Shown here: positions 38,001 through 47,413 of the stretch, in pieces
How positions within the stretch are numbered: the first letter of the stretch is position 1
How the letters are laid out: every line of letters begins with the position of its first letter
From: CAYZGU01 sp964478165
Lineage (GTDB): Bacteria; Poribacteria; WGA-4E; JAJDTR01
DNA length: 64,000 nt
Assembly (NCBI GenBank): GCA_964478165.1
Contig: CAYZGU010000002.1
Coordinates: forward strand, 30,283-94,282
Direction of reading: 5' to 3'
Notes under the pieces: model-generated
What the model was told of the DNA's origin: nothing
Seen by the model: only the letters and a program-made list of their open reading frames with translations
Databases searched by the model: none
Program-made: the position numbers and the translations under genes

Positions 38001-39992
38001 ATGCCAAACGCTCTCTTGGTTTATCCGGAGTTCCCACCCTCCTATTGGGGATATAGTTACGCTCTAGATTTTATTGGGCGAAAATCCAATATGCCACCGC
38101 TCGGTCTGTTAACGGTGGCTGCGCTATTTTCCAATGATTATTCGCTGAAAGTTGTTGACATGAATGTCACACTGCTTAAAGATGCAGATCTTCACTGGGC
38201 AGATATCGTTTTTACATCTACTATGATTGTCCAGAAAGATTCCTTGTTCGATGTGATTGCGCGGTGCAATGGAATGCGCAAAACCGTTGTTTGTGGTGGA
38301 CCTTATCCTACCTCTTATCGCGAAGAGATTCTGGCTGTTGTGGAAGAAAGGAACGGTTGGGTTGAACATTTTCTTTTTGGTGAAATCGAAGAAACCTTCG
38401 GTGAGTTCCTGGCCGATCTTTCAAACGGAGTCGCAAAAAACGTATATCCAGAGCCAAAGAAACCAGACATTACCAAGGCGCCGTTGCCACGATACGATCT
38501 CATCAATTTGCAAGACTATGGCTCAATGGCTTTACAGTTTTCCCGCGGTTGCCCCTTTGACTGTGAGTTCTGTGATATCACTAAGTTATTTGGGAGGGTT
38601 CCACGTACAAAATCAAATAAGCAAGTGATTGCGGAGTTTGACCTGCTCTATAGCCTTGGTTGGCGTGGGGCGATGTTCTTGGTTGATGACAATTTTATTG
38701 GAAATAAACGAGACGCTATGCGTCTTCTGCCTGCGATTCTTGAGTGGCAGGAACTACGGCGTTTTCCATTCCAGTTATACACCGAGACGAGCGTCAACGT
38801 CGTAGAGATTCCCGGGATGTTAGATGCGATGGCCGAAGCGGGGTTTACTATGACGTTCGTGGGAATCGAGAGTCCTAATGATGTGGCACTTGAGAAGACG
38901 GTGAAAGGACAGAACACCAGTAAGGACGAAGCTGCAGGCAGCTATCTATTGCGCGCCATAAAAACAATTCAGGAATCTGGTCTAGAAGTCACAGCAGGTT
39001 TCATTGTGGGGCTCGATGGTGATAAAGAGTTCCAGTCACATATCGATTTCATTCAGGAGGCTGGCATTCCAAGAGCCATGGCGGGGCTTCTCACCGCCTT
39101 GAAGCAGACAAATCTCTACAAGCGGCTTCAGGAGGAAGGTAGGCTTCTCAGCGAATCGAGTGGGAATAATGTCAGTGCTGAGTTGAATTTTGTTCCTGAA
39201 CTTGACCGTGAAGTCCTCATCAGAGAATATAAACGTGTTTTGAGAGTGCTTTATGAGCCCAGCTTAAGAGACTACTTTGAACGGTGTTTGACCTTATTTG
39301 AGAATCAGAAACCGCGAAGACGTACCGTGCATGTCGGGATGGCTGAAATTAGCGCGTTGGTGAAGTCGATTGGGCGACAACTCTTCTCGCGAAAACAGGG
39401 AGTCAGCTATCTCAAGTTTTTGGCGCGTGTCTTGACACGTTACCCTCGTCGACTACCAGATGCCGTCTTATTAGCCATATTCGGATACCATCATGAGAAA
39501 GTGACGACACAGCAGATTGCCGTCGATAACTTTAAACAGTACCTTGACTTAGAGCTCGAGGCTTTTAGGGAGATAATCGGTCGATTTGGGCGGTTACGAG
39601 GTAACCGAATTGGTGAGATTGGTGCGCATGCGCAAGCACTCTTGGCTCGGGGACGTACGCAATATGAAGCACTCCACAGTGACTTTAGAAATACCGTGCA
39701 TAGCGCGCTTGAGGCTTTTCAGAAATCTGTATTCAAAACGTATTTGGAAGCTGAATTGGGTGCATTTACAGAAGCGGTTTCTCAGTTCGCGAAAGCGCAG
39801 AGTGATCGTATTGCCGACGTCACGGTTTATGTGCAGAGTCTTTTGAACCGTGTTCACAGCCAATATGAACACATCCACGATGATTTTAGGCACAATGTAG
39901 GCGAGTCTCTAGATGCGTTTTGTGATACTGTAAAACGGCATCTTGACCAATTTTCGGATCCCATTCCGTTTCAGATCGATGGCCTGAATTAG
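38001..39992 (+). CDS. B12-binding-domain radical SAM protein with duplicated C-terminal module (copy 2)
   Basis: This is a 663-residue paralogue of the preceding gene, colinear along its whole length. It has the same opening (LLVYPEFPPSYWGY), cluster motif RGCPFDCEFCDITK, DDNFIGNKRD and GFIVGLDGD segments, and the same C-terminal tandem of 67-residue modules at about residues 511-577 and 578-644. The second module has lost the strict RIGEIG (it reads RIADVT). Tandem duplication is evident, and sequence divergence shows it is not recent. The pair may act on successive substrates or as a heterodimer. ATG 38001 has GGGAG upstream. The ECF transporter ATPase gene starts 10 bases after the stop, so the two processes are almost certainly co-expressed. 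Confidence 0.88.
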   Translation: MPNALLVYPEFPPSYWGYSYALDFIGRKSNMPPLGLLTVAALFSNDYSLKVVDMNVTLLKDADLHWADIVFTSTMIVQKDSLFDVIARCNGMRKTVVCGGPYPTSYREEILAVVEERNGWVEHFLFGEIEETFGEFLADLSNGVAKNVYPEPKKPDITKAPLPRYDLINLQDYGSMALQFSRGCPFDCEFCDITKLFGRVPRTKSNKQVIAEFDLLYSLGWRGAMFLVDDNFIGNKRDAMRLLPAILEWQELRRFPFQLYTETSVNVVEIPGMLDAMAEAGFTMTFVGIESPNDVALEKTVKGQNTSKDEAAGSYLLRAIKTIQESGLEVTAGFIVGLDGDKEFQSHIDFIQEAGIPRAMAGLLTALKQTNLYKRLQEEGRLLSESSGNNVSAELNFVPELDREVLIREYKRVLRVLYEPSLRDYFERCLTLFENQKPRRRTVHVGMAEISALVKSIGRQLFSRKQGVSYLKFLARVLTRYPRRLPDAVLLAIFGYHHEKVTTQQIAVDNFKQYLDLELEAFREIIGRFGRLRGNRIGEIGAHAQALLARGRTQYEALHSDFRNTVHSALEAFQKSVFKTYLEAELGAFTEAVSQFAKAQSDRIADVTVYVQSLLNRVHSQYEHIHDDFRHNVGESLDAFCDTVKRHLDQFSDPIPFQIDGLN

Positions 39993-40002
39993 GTTGAGAA
40001 CA

Positions 40003-41673
40003 ATGGGCCACGTCGAGATTGAAGACCTCAGTTTTACCTACCCAAGTCGGACAAAATCAACCCTACAGAGTCTGAATACTCACGTTGAACCGGGCGAATT
40101 TGTCCTTCTCACAGGTTCTACTGGTTGTGGGAAGTCGACACTGTTGCGTGTTCTGAATGGCTTAATCCCACATTCCTCCGGCGGAAAATTATGTGGTCAT
40201 GCTCGCATCGATGGGGTATGTCCGGCGGATCAGCCGTTGGCGGTAACCTGTCAAAAGGTTGGATTGTTATTTCAAAATCCAGATGATCAGTGTTTTTGCG
40301 CAGTTGTTGAAGACGAAATCGCGTTTGGTCTAGAGAACCTCGGTATCTCGTCGGGTAAAATTGATCTCCGAATCGATCTTGCCCTCACACAGGTTGGACT
40401 CTCAGCATTCCGCAATCGCCCAATTTCTACGCTGTCTGGTGGTGAGAAGCAGCGTGTTGCTCTGGCATGCTTATGTGCTATGGAGCCACCTATTCTCCTG
40501 CTTGATGAACCAACCAGCTATCTTGATTCACAAGCATCGCTCGAGATTCTCGACATTCTCTGTCGGCTCAACCGCGAAGAGGGAAAGACGGTGGTTGTTG
40601 CGACGCATCGCGTCAACGAGATTGCGCCGTTGTGCGATCGAGTTTGGCTCATGAGCAAAGGCGAGCTCGCTCTGGATCTTCCCAAAGAGCTTGCGTTTCT
40701 GAACCTTGAAACGTATCGTGAACTAGGAGTAGAAGTTCCAGAATTGGCTCAAATCGCTGAGAAGGCCGGATTTTCTGAACGCCCACTCACCCTTGAGCAG
40801 ACTGTAGAACTCTTTAGAGAAACTCATACATCTCAGGATCAGGTGCCTGAAACAATTTCTTCGCGTTCGGTAGTTGTGTCCTGCGACCCATTGGAAATAG
40901 ATGTCTCGTGTCCGCCTCTAGTTAGTGTTCAGAATATTACGCTCCGATACCCCCGAGCTGTTGCTAATGCTGTGACGGATATTTCGTTCGAAGTCAATTG
41001 CGGTGAAGTTGTTGCAATAATGGGTGCAAACGGATCCGGAAAAACGACTTTACTTTCACTCATTTCGGGCCTGATGCGTGCTTCTGAGGGCCAAGTCGTA
41101 ATCGACGGAGAGTGCAGAAAGCGTTGGAAACCACATCACCTGGTGGGAAAGGTTGGAGTGGTTTTTCAAAATCCAGATTTATTGTTGCAGGCAGAAACTG
41201 TGTCCGATGAGGTGGTCTTTGGTCCACGAAATCTTAAGTTGTCTGGTGTAGAGATTAGCAATCGTCGGGATGAAGTTTTGACAGCATTTGACCTGAATCA
41301 TCTTCGAACTGAGGCTCCCCACGCGCTTTCACGAGGGCAGCGTCAACGGACCGCAATCGCTTCAATCTTTTCACTCTATCCTGGTCTTTTTCTTCTTGAT
41401 GAACCCACAACTGGACAGGATTTTCAACATCTTCAACAATCAATGCGTATACTTTGTGAGGACGTAAATAGTCAGATTAGAACGTTGATTTTCTGTACGC
41501 ATGACACGCAACTCGCATTGAATTATGCAGATCGCGTGCTGTTGTTGCATGGTGGATCGCTAATCTTCGATGGATCGCCTTTAGATGCCTTTGCAGATCG
41601 AGAAATCTCGGAACAGGCATCGCTTATTCCACCGCTGTGGATGCAGTTCAAGAGCACTTTTGGAGAAGGCTAG
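40003..41673 (+). CDS. ECF transporter ATPase, two domains fused (EcfA-EcfA')
   Basis: This is a double ABC ATPase of 556 residues powering an energy-coupling-factor vitamin or metal importer at the inner membrane. Domain 1 has TGSTGCGKS near residue 40, LFQNPDDQCF (Q-loop with the ECF-typical NPDxQ), LSGGEKQRVALA and LLLDEPTSYLD. Domain 2 has MGANGSGKT near residue 340, FQNPDLLLQAETV, LSRGQRQRTAIA and LLDEPTTGQD. The DEVxFGxxNL helices after each Q-loop are ECF features that contact EcfT. ATG 40003 is preferred; a TTG at 39994 is in frame. It follows the second radical SAM gene by 10 bases and precedes ecfT by 10 bases. Confidence 0.9.
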   Translation: MGHVEIEDLSFTYPSRTKSTLQSLNTHVEPGEFVLLTGSTGCGKSTLLRVLNGLIPHSSGGKLCGHARIDGVCPADQPLAVTCQKVGLLFQNPDDQCFCAVVEDEIAFGLENLGISSGKIDLRIDLALTQVGLSAFRNRPISTLSGGEKQRVALACLCAMEPPILLLDEPTSYLDSQASLEILDILCRLNREEGKTVVVATHRVNEIAPLCDRVWLMSKGELALDLPKELAFLNLETYRELGVEVPELAQIAEKAGFSERPLTLEQTVELFRETHTSQDQVPETISSRSVVVSCDPLEIDVSCPPLVSVQNITLRYPRAVANAVTDISFEVNCGEVVAIMGANGSGKTTLLSLISGLMRASEGQVVIDGECRKRWKPHHLVGKVGVVFQNPDLLLQAETVSDEVVFGPRNLKLSGVEISNRRDEVLTAFDLNHLRTEAPHALSRGQRQRTAIASIFSLYPGLFLLDEPTTGQDFQHLQQSMRILCEDVNSQIRTLIFCTHDTQLALNYADRVLLLHGGSLIFDGSPLDAFADREISEQASLIPPLWMQFKSTFGEG

Positions 41674-41683
41674 ACAGGTTTGT

Positions 41684-42544
41684 ATGTCAGTTACACATCT
41701 CGATCCACGCACTAAAATTCTGATTTTACTGACATGTGGTAGTTTGGTTATTCTACTAGATAGTGTCATATCGCTGTCGATCTGTTTGCTTGGGAGTATT
41801 GGATTTACCCTGCTTTCGTTTCCGTCCTGGCGTCAGGTTCGATTCTTGGCGCTCTTCCTGTGCTTCGCTACATGGGGACTGATTTATAGTCAGGCGATTT
41901 TCTACAACGAGTTTCCACGAACGGTAAGTTTTAGCCTCATTGGCAACGATTTTCCTCTCATTGGGAGGGCGACCGGTGGTGTACGAATATATCGCGAAGG
42001 ATTGCTCTATGGCGCCATTCAGTCGTTGCGATTTAACACCACATTGACCATTGGCTGCTTTATCATCTGGACGACTCAACCTCGAGATCTACTTCTTGCT
42101 TTCGTAAAGTTACGTGTACCTTATGGCCTGGCGTTCATGGTGACAACTGCGCTACACTATATTCCCATCATTGGTTCGGAAACGACAACTATCATTCGAT
42201 CGCAGCAGCTTCGGGGTTTTCGCTACTTGCAACTCAACCCCCATAAAGTCATTCTTGGAATTCTAAGTTGTTTTCGTCCAGTTCTAAGCAGCAATATCCG
42301 CCGAGCGACTCACCTTGGCGACGCCGTTGAAAGCCGTGCATTCTTTCCAGACATTGCTGAAAACCAACGAACTTCCCTAAGAGCATTAAAGCTGCGATTG
42401 CAGGACTTAGTCTTAATAGTAATCCTTGCAATGGCCTTCGTTAGCATCGTTGTCTTGAAAGTCGCCTACTTCTGTTACGCAAACGGAATCTATTACGCCT
42501 CCTGGATGAGATTCATGTATGCTTTTGCACGGGAGGCCTTATAG
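41684..42544 (+). CDS. ecfT: ECF transporter transmembrane component EcfT
   Basis: This is an integral membrane coupling protein of about 286 residues with five to six hydrophobic segments (for example VILLDSVISLSICLLGSIG and VLIVILAMAFVSIVVLK). Between them lies the cytoplasmic region carrying the two short X-R-small signatures, RSQQLRGF and DAVESRAF, that dock into the ATPases. Together with the fused ATPase it forms the A-A'-T module that tumbles a substrate-binding S protein to import a vitamin, cofactor or metal. ATG 41684 has ACAGG upstream. No S component is adjacent, so the module probably serves remote S proteins (group II type) or an unrecognised one. Confidence 0.88.
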   Translation: MSVTHLDPRTKILILLTCGSLVILLDSVISLSICLLGSIGFTLLSFPSWRQVRFLALFLCFATWGLIYSQAIFYNEFPRTVSFSLIGNDFPLIGRATGGVRIYREGLLYGAIQSLRFNTTLTIGCFIIWTTQPRDLLLAFVKLRVPYGLAFMVTTALHYIPIIGSETTTIIRSQQLRGFRYLQLNPHKVILGILSCFRPVLSSNIRRATHLGDAVESRAFFPDIAENQRTSLRALKLRLQDLVLIVILAMAFVSIVVLKVAYFCYANGIYYASWMRFMYAFAREAL

Positions 42545-42588
42545 GCTAAGCGATACGAATAAACACAGCAGAATCGAAAGGAACACAT

Positions 42589-43626
42589 ATGCCCAAAGAT
42601 AAATTCCAGGTTGGACTCGCCGCGACTTTTCTGGGTCCAGATGGAAAGTTGCGTTTCAAAGATATTGGGCTTGATCTTCTCGACAAAGATCCGGACATCG
42701 AATATCGTTACGTTAAGGCCGATCAGCCCTTCGTTCCAGCGGGGGAACTGCGCGATCTTGACGCGTTTATCGCTTTAAGTGGTATTTACACGGCGGAAAC
42801 GTTCGAAGGCTCAAGTCGATTAACCCTCATTGCCCGACACGGTGTTGGTTACGATAATTTAGATCTACATGCAGCGACTAGAGCGAACGTGATGATCTCA
42901 ATCACTCCGAGTGGAGTTCGTCATCCTGTGGCAGAAGGGATTATCATGCTTATGTTTGCGTTGTCGAAGCACGTAATTTCAAGGGACCGGGCTGTCCGTG
43001 CTGGTGAGTGGCGTGATGAGCTGGAGATGGGAGTTGAGCTTAGAGGGCGGACTGTCGGAGTAATCGGGGTTGGAAATATCTCGAGCGAGTTGTTTCGCCT
43101 GCTTAAGCCCTTTGACATGAGGTTTCTGGCTTACGATCCCTATGCGTCCCCAGAACTTGCAAGATCCTTGAACGTAGAGCTTACCGAATTACGGTCTCTG
43201 CTTACAGAGTCAGATTTTGTTTGTGTTTGTTGCCCGCTTAACGGTGAGACGTACGGTTTAATCGGGGAGACGGAATTTTCGTTGATGAAACCGTCGGCGT
43301 TTTTCGTTAATACGGCACGTGGTCCCATTGTTAACCAGAGCGCGTTGACTGACGCCTTGCAAAGGCGTCGTATACGTGGAGCCGGAATCGATGTATTCGA
43401 CAAAGAACCAGTCGATTCCGACGACCCACTCTTGACACTCGACAACGTAATTCTTTCCCCGCACGCCATTGCCATGACCGATGAATGTTATCGAGACATT
43501 GGTCGGACAAATTGCCAGCGGGTCATTCAGGTTTCACGGGGTGAAATCCCTGATGACGTGGTCAACAAGGAAGTCTTAGACCAAGAAGTGCTTCAGGAAA
43601 AAATGTCTGGGTATCGTAATAGGTGA
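42589..43626 (+). CDS. D-isomer-specific 2-hydroxyacid dehydrogenase
   Basis: This is an NAD(P)-dependent dehydrogenase of 345 residues interconverting a 2-hydroxyacid and 2-oxoacid. The Rossmann motif GVGNIS lies near residue 160, and the catalytic residues are VNTARGPIV (Arg), IDVFDKEPVD (Glu) and LSPHAIAM (His). An N-terminal flavodoxin-like domain contains LIARHGVGYDNLD. It resembles phosphoglycerate and hydroxypyruvate dehydrogenases, but the ACT or ASB regulatory domains of SerA are missing. ATG 42589 has AAAGGA about 8 bases upstream. It follows ecfT by 44 bases in the same direction, so it may belong to the radical SAM-ECF operon. A link in substrate is not shown. Confidence 0.88.
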   Translation: MPKDKFQVGLAATFLGPDGKLRFKDIGLDLLDKDPDIEYRYVKADQPFVPAGELRDLDAFIALSGIYTAETFEGSSRLTLIARHGVGYDNLDLHAATRANVMISITPSGVRHPVAEGIIMLMFALSKHVISRDRAVRAGEWRDELEMGVELRGRTVGVIGVGNISSELFRLLKPFDMRFLAYDPYASPELARSLNVELTELRSLLTESDFVCVCCPLNGETYGLIGETEFSLMKPSAFFVNTARGPIVNQSALTDALQRRRIRGAGIDVFDKEPVDSDDPLLTLDNVILSPHAIAMTDECYRDIGRTNCQRVIQVSRGEIPDDVVNKEVLDQEVLQEKMSGYRNR

Positions 43627-43700
43627 GATTCGGTTTCAGAGAGAAACTCCCTTGTTCAGGTGAAGACGTTTTCGAGACAGCTTTATGATGCGTATTTGAT

Positions 43701-44225
43701 TTAGCGACCGACTTCCCAGGCTAGATGTTGTAGTTCTGGTCCGATTAGCTTGTTCCATGCCAATTCCACTGCCGCGCTTGATCCAGGGGTTGAGACAACG
43801 ACTCTCCCCCGGTATACTCCTGCTGTAGCGCGCGAAAGCATCGCTGCTGGACCAACCTGCTCATAGCTAAACATGCGGAAAAGCTCTCCGAAGCCCGGCA
43901 GCGTTTTTTGCAGCTTGCGACTCAACACGTCGAAAGTTGTGTCTCGAGGCGCGATACCCGTACCACCATTAAATAGAATAACGCGGGCTCCGGATTCCGT
44001 CATTTTTTCCAATGCTTCCTCTACCTCCGCTGGTTCATCTCTGATGAGTCGATAAGCCGTGACACTATTTCCACCGCTCGCTAATTGTTTGCGCAGATAA
44101 GCCGCATTTTCATCTGTTTCCGGCGTTCGAGTATCGCTTACTGTTACAATTGCTACGGTCACTGGGCCTTGTTCTGCCGCTGTTTCTCTATGCCGTTCTG
44201 TACTTGCTGAGATTCCAGTTGTCAT
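43701..44225 (-). CDS. MoaB/MogA-family molybdopterin protein
   Basis: This is a protein of about 174 residues in the molybdenum-cofactor pathway, adenylylating molybdopterin before metal insertion. Motifs include VAIVTVSDTRTPETDENA near residue 25, LIRDEPAEVEEAL, LFNGGTGIAPRDTT (MPT-binding GGTG) and STPGSSAAVELAW. The start ATG 44225 has CAGGAGAAACTG upstream; the longer frame back to 44336 has no site. It converges with the hydroxyacid dehydrogenase gene. MoaB versus MogA cannot be told from motifs alone. No other cofactor gene is in the window. Confidence 0.88.
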   Translation of the reverse strand: MTTGISASTERHRETAAEQGPVTVAIVTVSDTRTPETDENAAYLRKQLASGGNSVTAYRLIRDEPAEVEEALEKMTESGARVILFNGGTGIAPRDTTFDVLSRKLQKTLPGFGELFRMFSYEQVGPAAMLSRATAGVYRGRVVVSTPGSSAAVELAWNKLIGPELQHLAWEVGR

Positions 44226-45432
44226 CAGTTTCTCCTGGATATTGGGGTTATGAAGTAGACCTTCAGTTTGTCGTTCTTTGTCGAAGTTCGTACTCATTCG
44301 TCTGCGTGGCAATCTCTTTTCCAGCAGGAGGAACACGTCTTAATCGTGCGCGTAGTGATTAGACGGAATGTGTCCTTAGTCCGAGCGTTTTCGAATTGTG
44401 ATGGTATGCACCTAACCGACCCTAACAAGATTTGAAGGGTTTATCGATTGAGTGTTTCATAATCGGCTTGCTTTCTTCCCGTATTCAACCTCCTTTTTTC
44501 GGTGGATTGTGCTGCTATAGTACATTGTGGATCTGTTCTGTAACAGTCTAAGCCGCTTAATTGTGCAGTGCAGGTAAACCATGGCGTTCTCGTGGTTTCT
44601 GAAAAAATACTTTGGAGAAAGTTGTACTGTACGATTTTAACTTATGTAGGCAATGTTTGGAGATCGGGTTCTCCCTATTGTGCAAATAACGTTGGAAGTT
44701 TGTGTTCATTTTGCACATGCGTCTGCCGTGTTTCCGCATAATGTTCTTTGACGTTGCAAAAAAGTGGTGACTTTCCCGTTGGTTGTCCGTGAAGTGAGCA
44801 AAGGTACTGTTTGAGATAATCCATCCGGAACTACTAATTTCTTGTGGGAACTATCATTAATCGGATTCCTGGAAGATGCCCACGTTGATATTTCGTATAG
44901 TTCCAAAAATCAAGGCCTCTGACATGATGTGATGGAGTTTAAGCAGTGTTTTGTTTTGCGGGAAAGCACTGTGATTGAGAATATCTTGCAGATTTCAGCA
45001 TTGTTTTTCTTCGCGTTCTGGGTGTTGTGTCGTTCTACGAATGTTACACAGAGACTATTTTGTTTGCCTCTGCTCCGTCTGCATCTAGGCTATGGCATCG
45101 CTCACGTTGGTATCGATGAGCCACAAAAGTTGAGGTCAGCTAGCGTGTGGTCTTCTGTGTTCCCTCACACTTGAATCTTGAGAAGCGATAGTGGCCGGCT
45201 CGTTCCCGAGATTTGGTTCTCTTGCGGGTGAGGCTATAGTACCTATGTCCATCAGAATGCGCTTCGCTTGATTCGAGATCTTCATTTTTCCGACGTCTCC
45301 CTGTGTTTTGCGTTAATAGTCCATTTGTTGTGCTAGATGACCTCCTCTGTTGGCTGTCCGTTGAGAGGTCCTCTGCTGGTTTTCTGCGGAAACATCACGA
45401 TTTCCTCTTGAGGGCTATTCGTTGCCAAGCGC
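44226..45432. other. 1.2-kb spacer without a recognisable gene
   Basis: Short minus-strand frames (for example 44706-44906) are protein-like in places, but none has a Shine-Dalgarno site or known domain, and no repeat or RNA structure was seen. It may be another decayed gene. Confidence 0.35.
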
Positions 45433-46224
45433 CTAGTGCTTTTGAACCGGTTGATAATTTGGTAAGACCTGCGGATACCGTTTCCCGGAATCGGTACAGT
45501 AAGCATTTGCGTCAATAAAAGCAATGCTAAAAGCGCGTCTCGGACGATGCGTAGTGTTGACGAGAGAAGAATGTAATAGCTTTATCTGTTGGAGGATAAC
45601 CTCTCCTTTTTCGAGCTCCATGTACACCCGTTTTTTTTCTGGCGCATAGTTTTGAATGTCTTTTTCCTTACGGACCGTGTGGATTGGACACTCTTTGTGT
45701 GAATATGGGATGACGGTCAGGCAGCCATTTTTTTTTGTCTGTGCGTCCAGTGCAGTATAGAGCGTAATCTTTTCCCGGACGCTCAGATTCCAATTTCGGC
45801 CATCCTGATGCCAGCCAAGTGGGACGCCACCCTCAGCTGGCTTGTTGAAAAACATGGCCCTATATACCCCTACATTCTCGCCTATCTTCTTTCGTGTGAT
45901 GTTCCGAAACACCGGGTGCTGAATATATTCCAAGAAGAGTGGGTCCATTTCCAACTGCTCAATCTTCCGATACTTTAATGAGCTACCCTGATGCTCTCCG
46001 GAAAATTCTGTCGCGCTCCCGGTTCCAGACGGACAAAGCTGCATTCCCATTTCTTCGTAGCGAATCGTTCCGAGCATAATCTCATCAATGCGTCTGCACA
46101 GCCGGTCAATCTCGGATTCTGGCAGCAGCACGCCGAGGCTAACGTATCCAACTGTTTCTAATGCTTTCCATTCGGCGGTGGTTATTTTATTGCTCTGTCT
46201 TAAGTTTGTACTATCTTTCCTCAT
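45433..46224 (-). CDS. Phytanoyl-CoA dioxygenase (PhyH) family protein
   Basis: This is the fifth PhyH-type Fe(II)/2-oxoglutarate oxygenase of the window, with 263 residues. GWHQDGRNWNLS supplies the His-x-Asp pair and KLLHSSLVNTTH the distal His, with Arg in RPRRAFSIAFID. LTVIPYSHKE replaces the more usual PGSH. ATG 46224 has GGGAG about 6 bases upstream. It stands alone between two long spacers, and the sequence differs from the other four. The substrate is unknown; the fold covers phytanoyl-CoA hydroxylases, ectoine hydroxylase and halogenases. Confidence 0.86.
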   Translation of the reverse strand: MRKDSTNLRQSNKITTAEWKALETVGYVSLGVLLPESEIDRLCRRIDEIMLGTIRYEEMGMQLCPSGTGSATEFSGEHQGSSLKYRKIEQLEMDPLFLEYIQHPVFRNITRKKIGENVGVYRAMFFNKPAEGGVPLGWHQDGRNWNLSVREKITLYTALDAQTKKNGCLTVIPYSHKECPIHTVRKEKDIQNYAPEKKRVYMELEKGEVILQQIKLLHSSLVNTTHRPRRAFSIAFIDANAYCTDSGKRYPQVLPNYQPVQKH

Positions 46225-46344
46225 GATCTTCTCCCGTGCAAGAAAACAATGCCATAAGTCATATCTGAGAAATGAACGTGTGCATCGTTTTATGAGAGTA
46301 ATTGGGTTAGCGACTGGGTAGCTTTGATGCCTTCTCTACATCTC

Positions 46345-46535
46345 TTATGTGAAGTTCAGATTCGAATAGGTTTCCACATGCTCCGCAACGACTTCACCTA
46401 ATACAGAATGTTGTTCTAGTGCTCGGGCAATGGTTTCAAAATACAATCTGTCGAAGTTGTCAATGGGCATAATCACCAGTGTTTCGAACAAGGTTCCTGC
46501 TTCTGAGGTTGTGAAAAGTACGCATGAAGCGAGTT
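46345..46535 (-). pseudogene. C-terminal gene remnant of unknown family
   Basis: The minus-strand frame reads VLFTTSEAGTLFETLVIMPI then NFDRLYFETIARALEQHSVL and GEVVAEHVETYSNLNFT before TAA at 46345-46347. Composition and phase look like the true C-terminus of a protein, but no start or upstream continuation exists. I do not recognise the family. Confidence 0.45.
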
Positions 46536-47034
46536 AGACAATCTAGAAGGGATTCAATTGTAATTTGTTGATTTGGAACGTGTCTAGTTGCTCATCTCAT
46601 TGAAGGCCGATGTGACTATCTTCCAATGCCTGAATCTTGAATTGATTTTTTCTGAAACGACAAACACTTCGTAGTGTGTCGTGCGCGAAGGTGAGAGCGA
46701 CATCTGGCTGCATTGTTGTGCTTATGAGATTCAACACTTAAGTTTGGCAGAGTCGAGTCTTATGTGGTTAGTTTTCGACCTGTAACCAATCGTTAGATGG
46801 TTTTGTTGTCACCGCTTAGTTTGTGTAATGGCGTCATCTTTAACTTTGTCACTACCACCCTTATTAGTGTTTTTCGGCATTTATCGCGGAGGTGGTAACT
46901 ACAGAATCTACTAACCTCGAAACTGCGAGAAGGAAGAGAACAAGAGCGACCGAAATCGCAGCCATGGCAGTTTAGTCAGGTGTCGAACGAATGCACGCCG
47001 ATCTTTCTGTACAATCCAGGTACGGTAGTTCTTC

Positions 47035-47185
47035 CTAGTAGTTTCCCTTGTTATGGAACAGGCTCTTACTGAGATTCAATAGCACCCAATTTAGAACTTG
47101 TTCATCTGTGTAAACGAGTTGCTCAAATCCCTTCAGTCGTCCCTTGGAATCTGGTCCGGTTAAGCGCCAAAAAAATTTGGTCAGG
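47035..47185 (-). pseudogene. Possible short gene remnant
   Basis: A minus-strand frame of about 50 codons reads FFWRLTGPDSKGRLKGFEQL then VYTDEQVLNWVLLNLSKSLF before TAG at 47035-47037. It begins directly after a stop codon and has no start. It looks like a decayed C-terminus; the family is not recognised. The spacers 46536-47034 and 47186-47413 hold nothing else I can name. Confidence 0.35.
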
Positions 47186-47413
47186 GAAAGTTAGGACGGA
47201 GACGGAATCGCCGTATTGTAAAAAACGTTGTCAGGTCGATTCTAGGGGCCATTTGCGTCAGCTTTCCGAGTATGATCGCGTGTTTACCGCGGGACATTCT
47301 AGCACTTTCTGGCGAAAGGTCAATCAGAAAGCTGTGATCCCCCAATCCTTGTGCAAATCGAACCCAGAAGGCGCTACGTTTACACAACCCTCTAATTCTC
47401 CGCACTGCGACGT

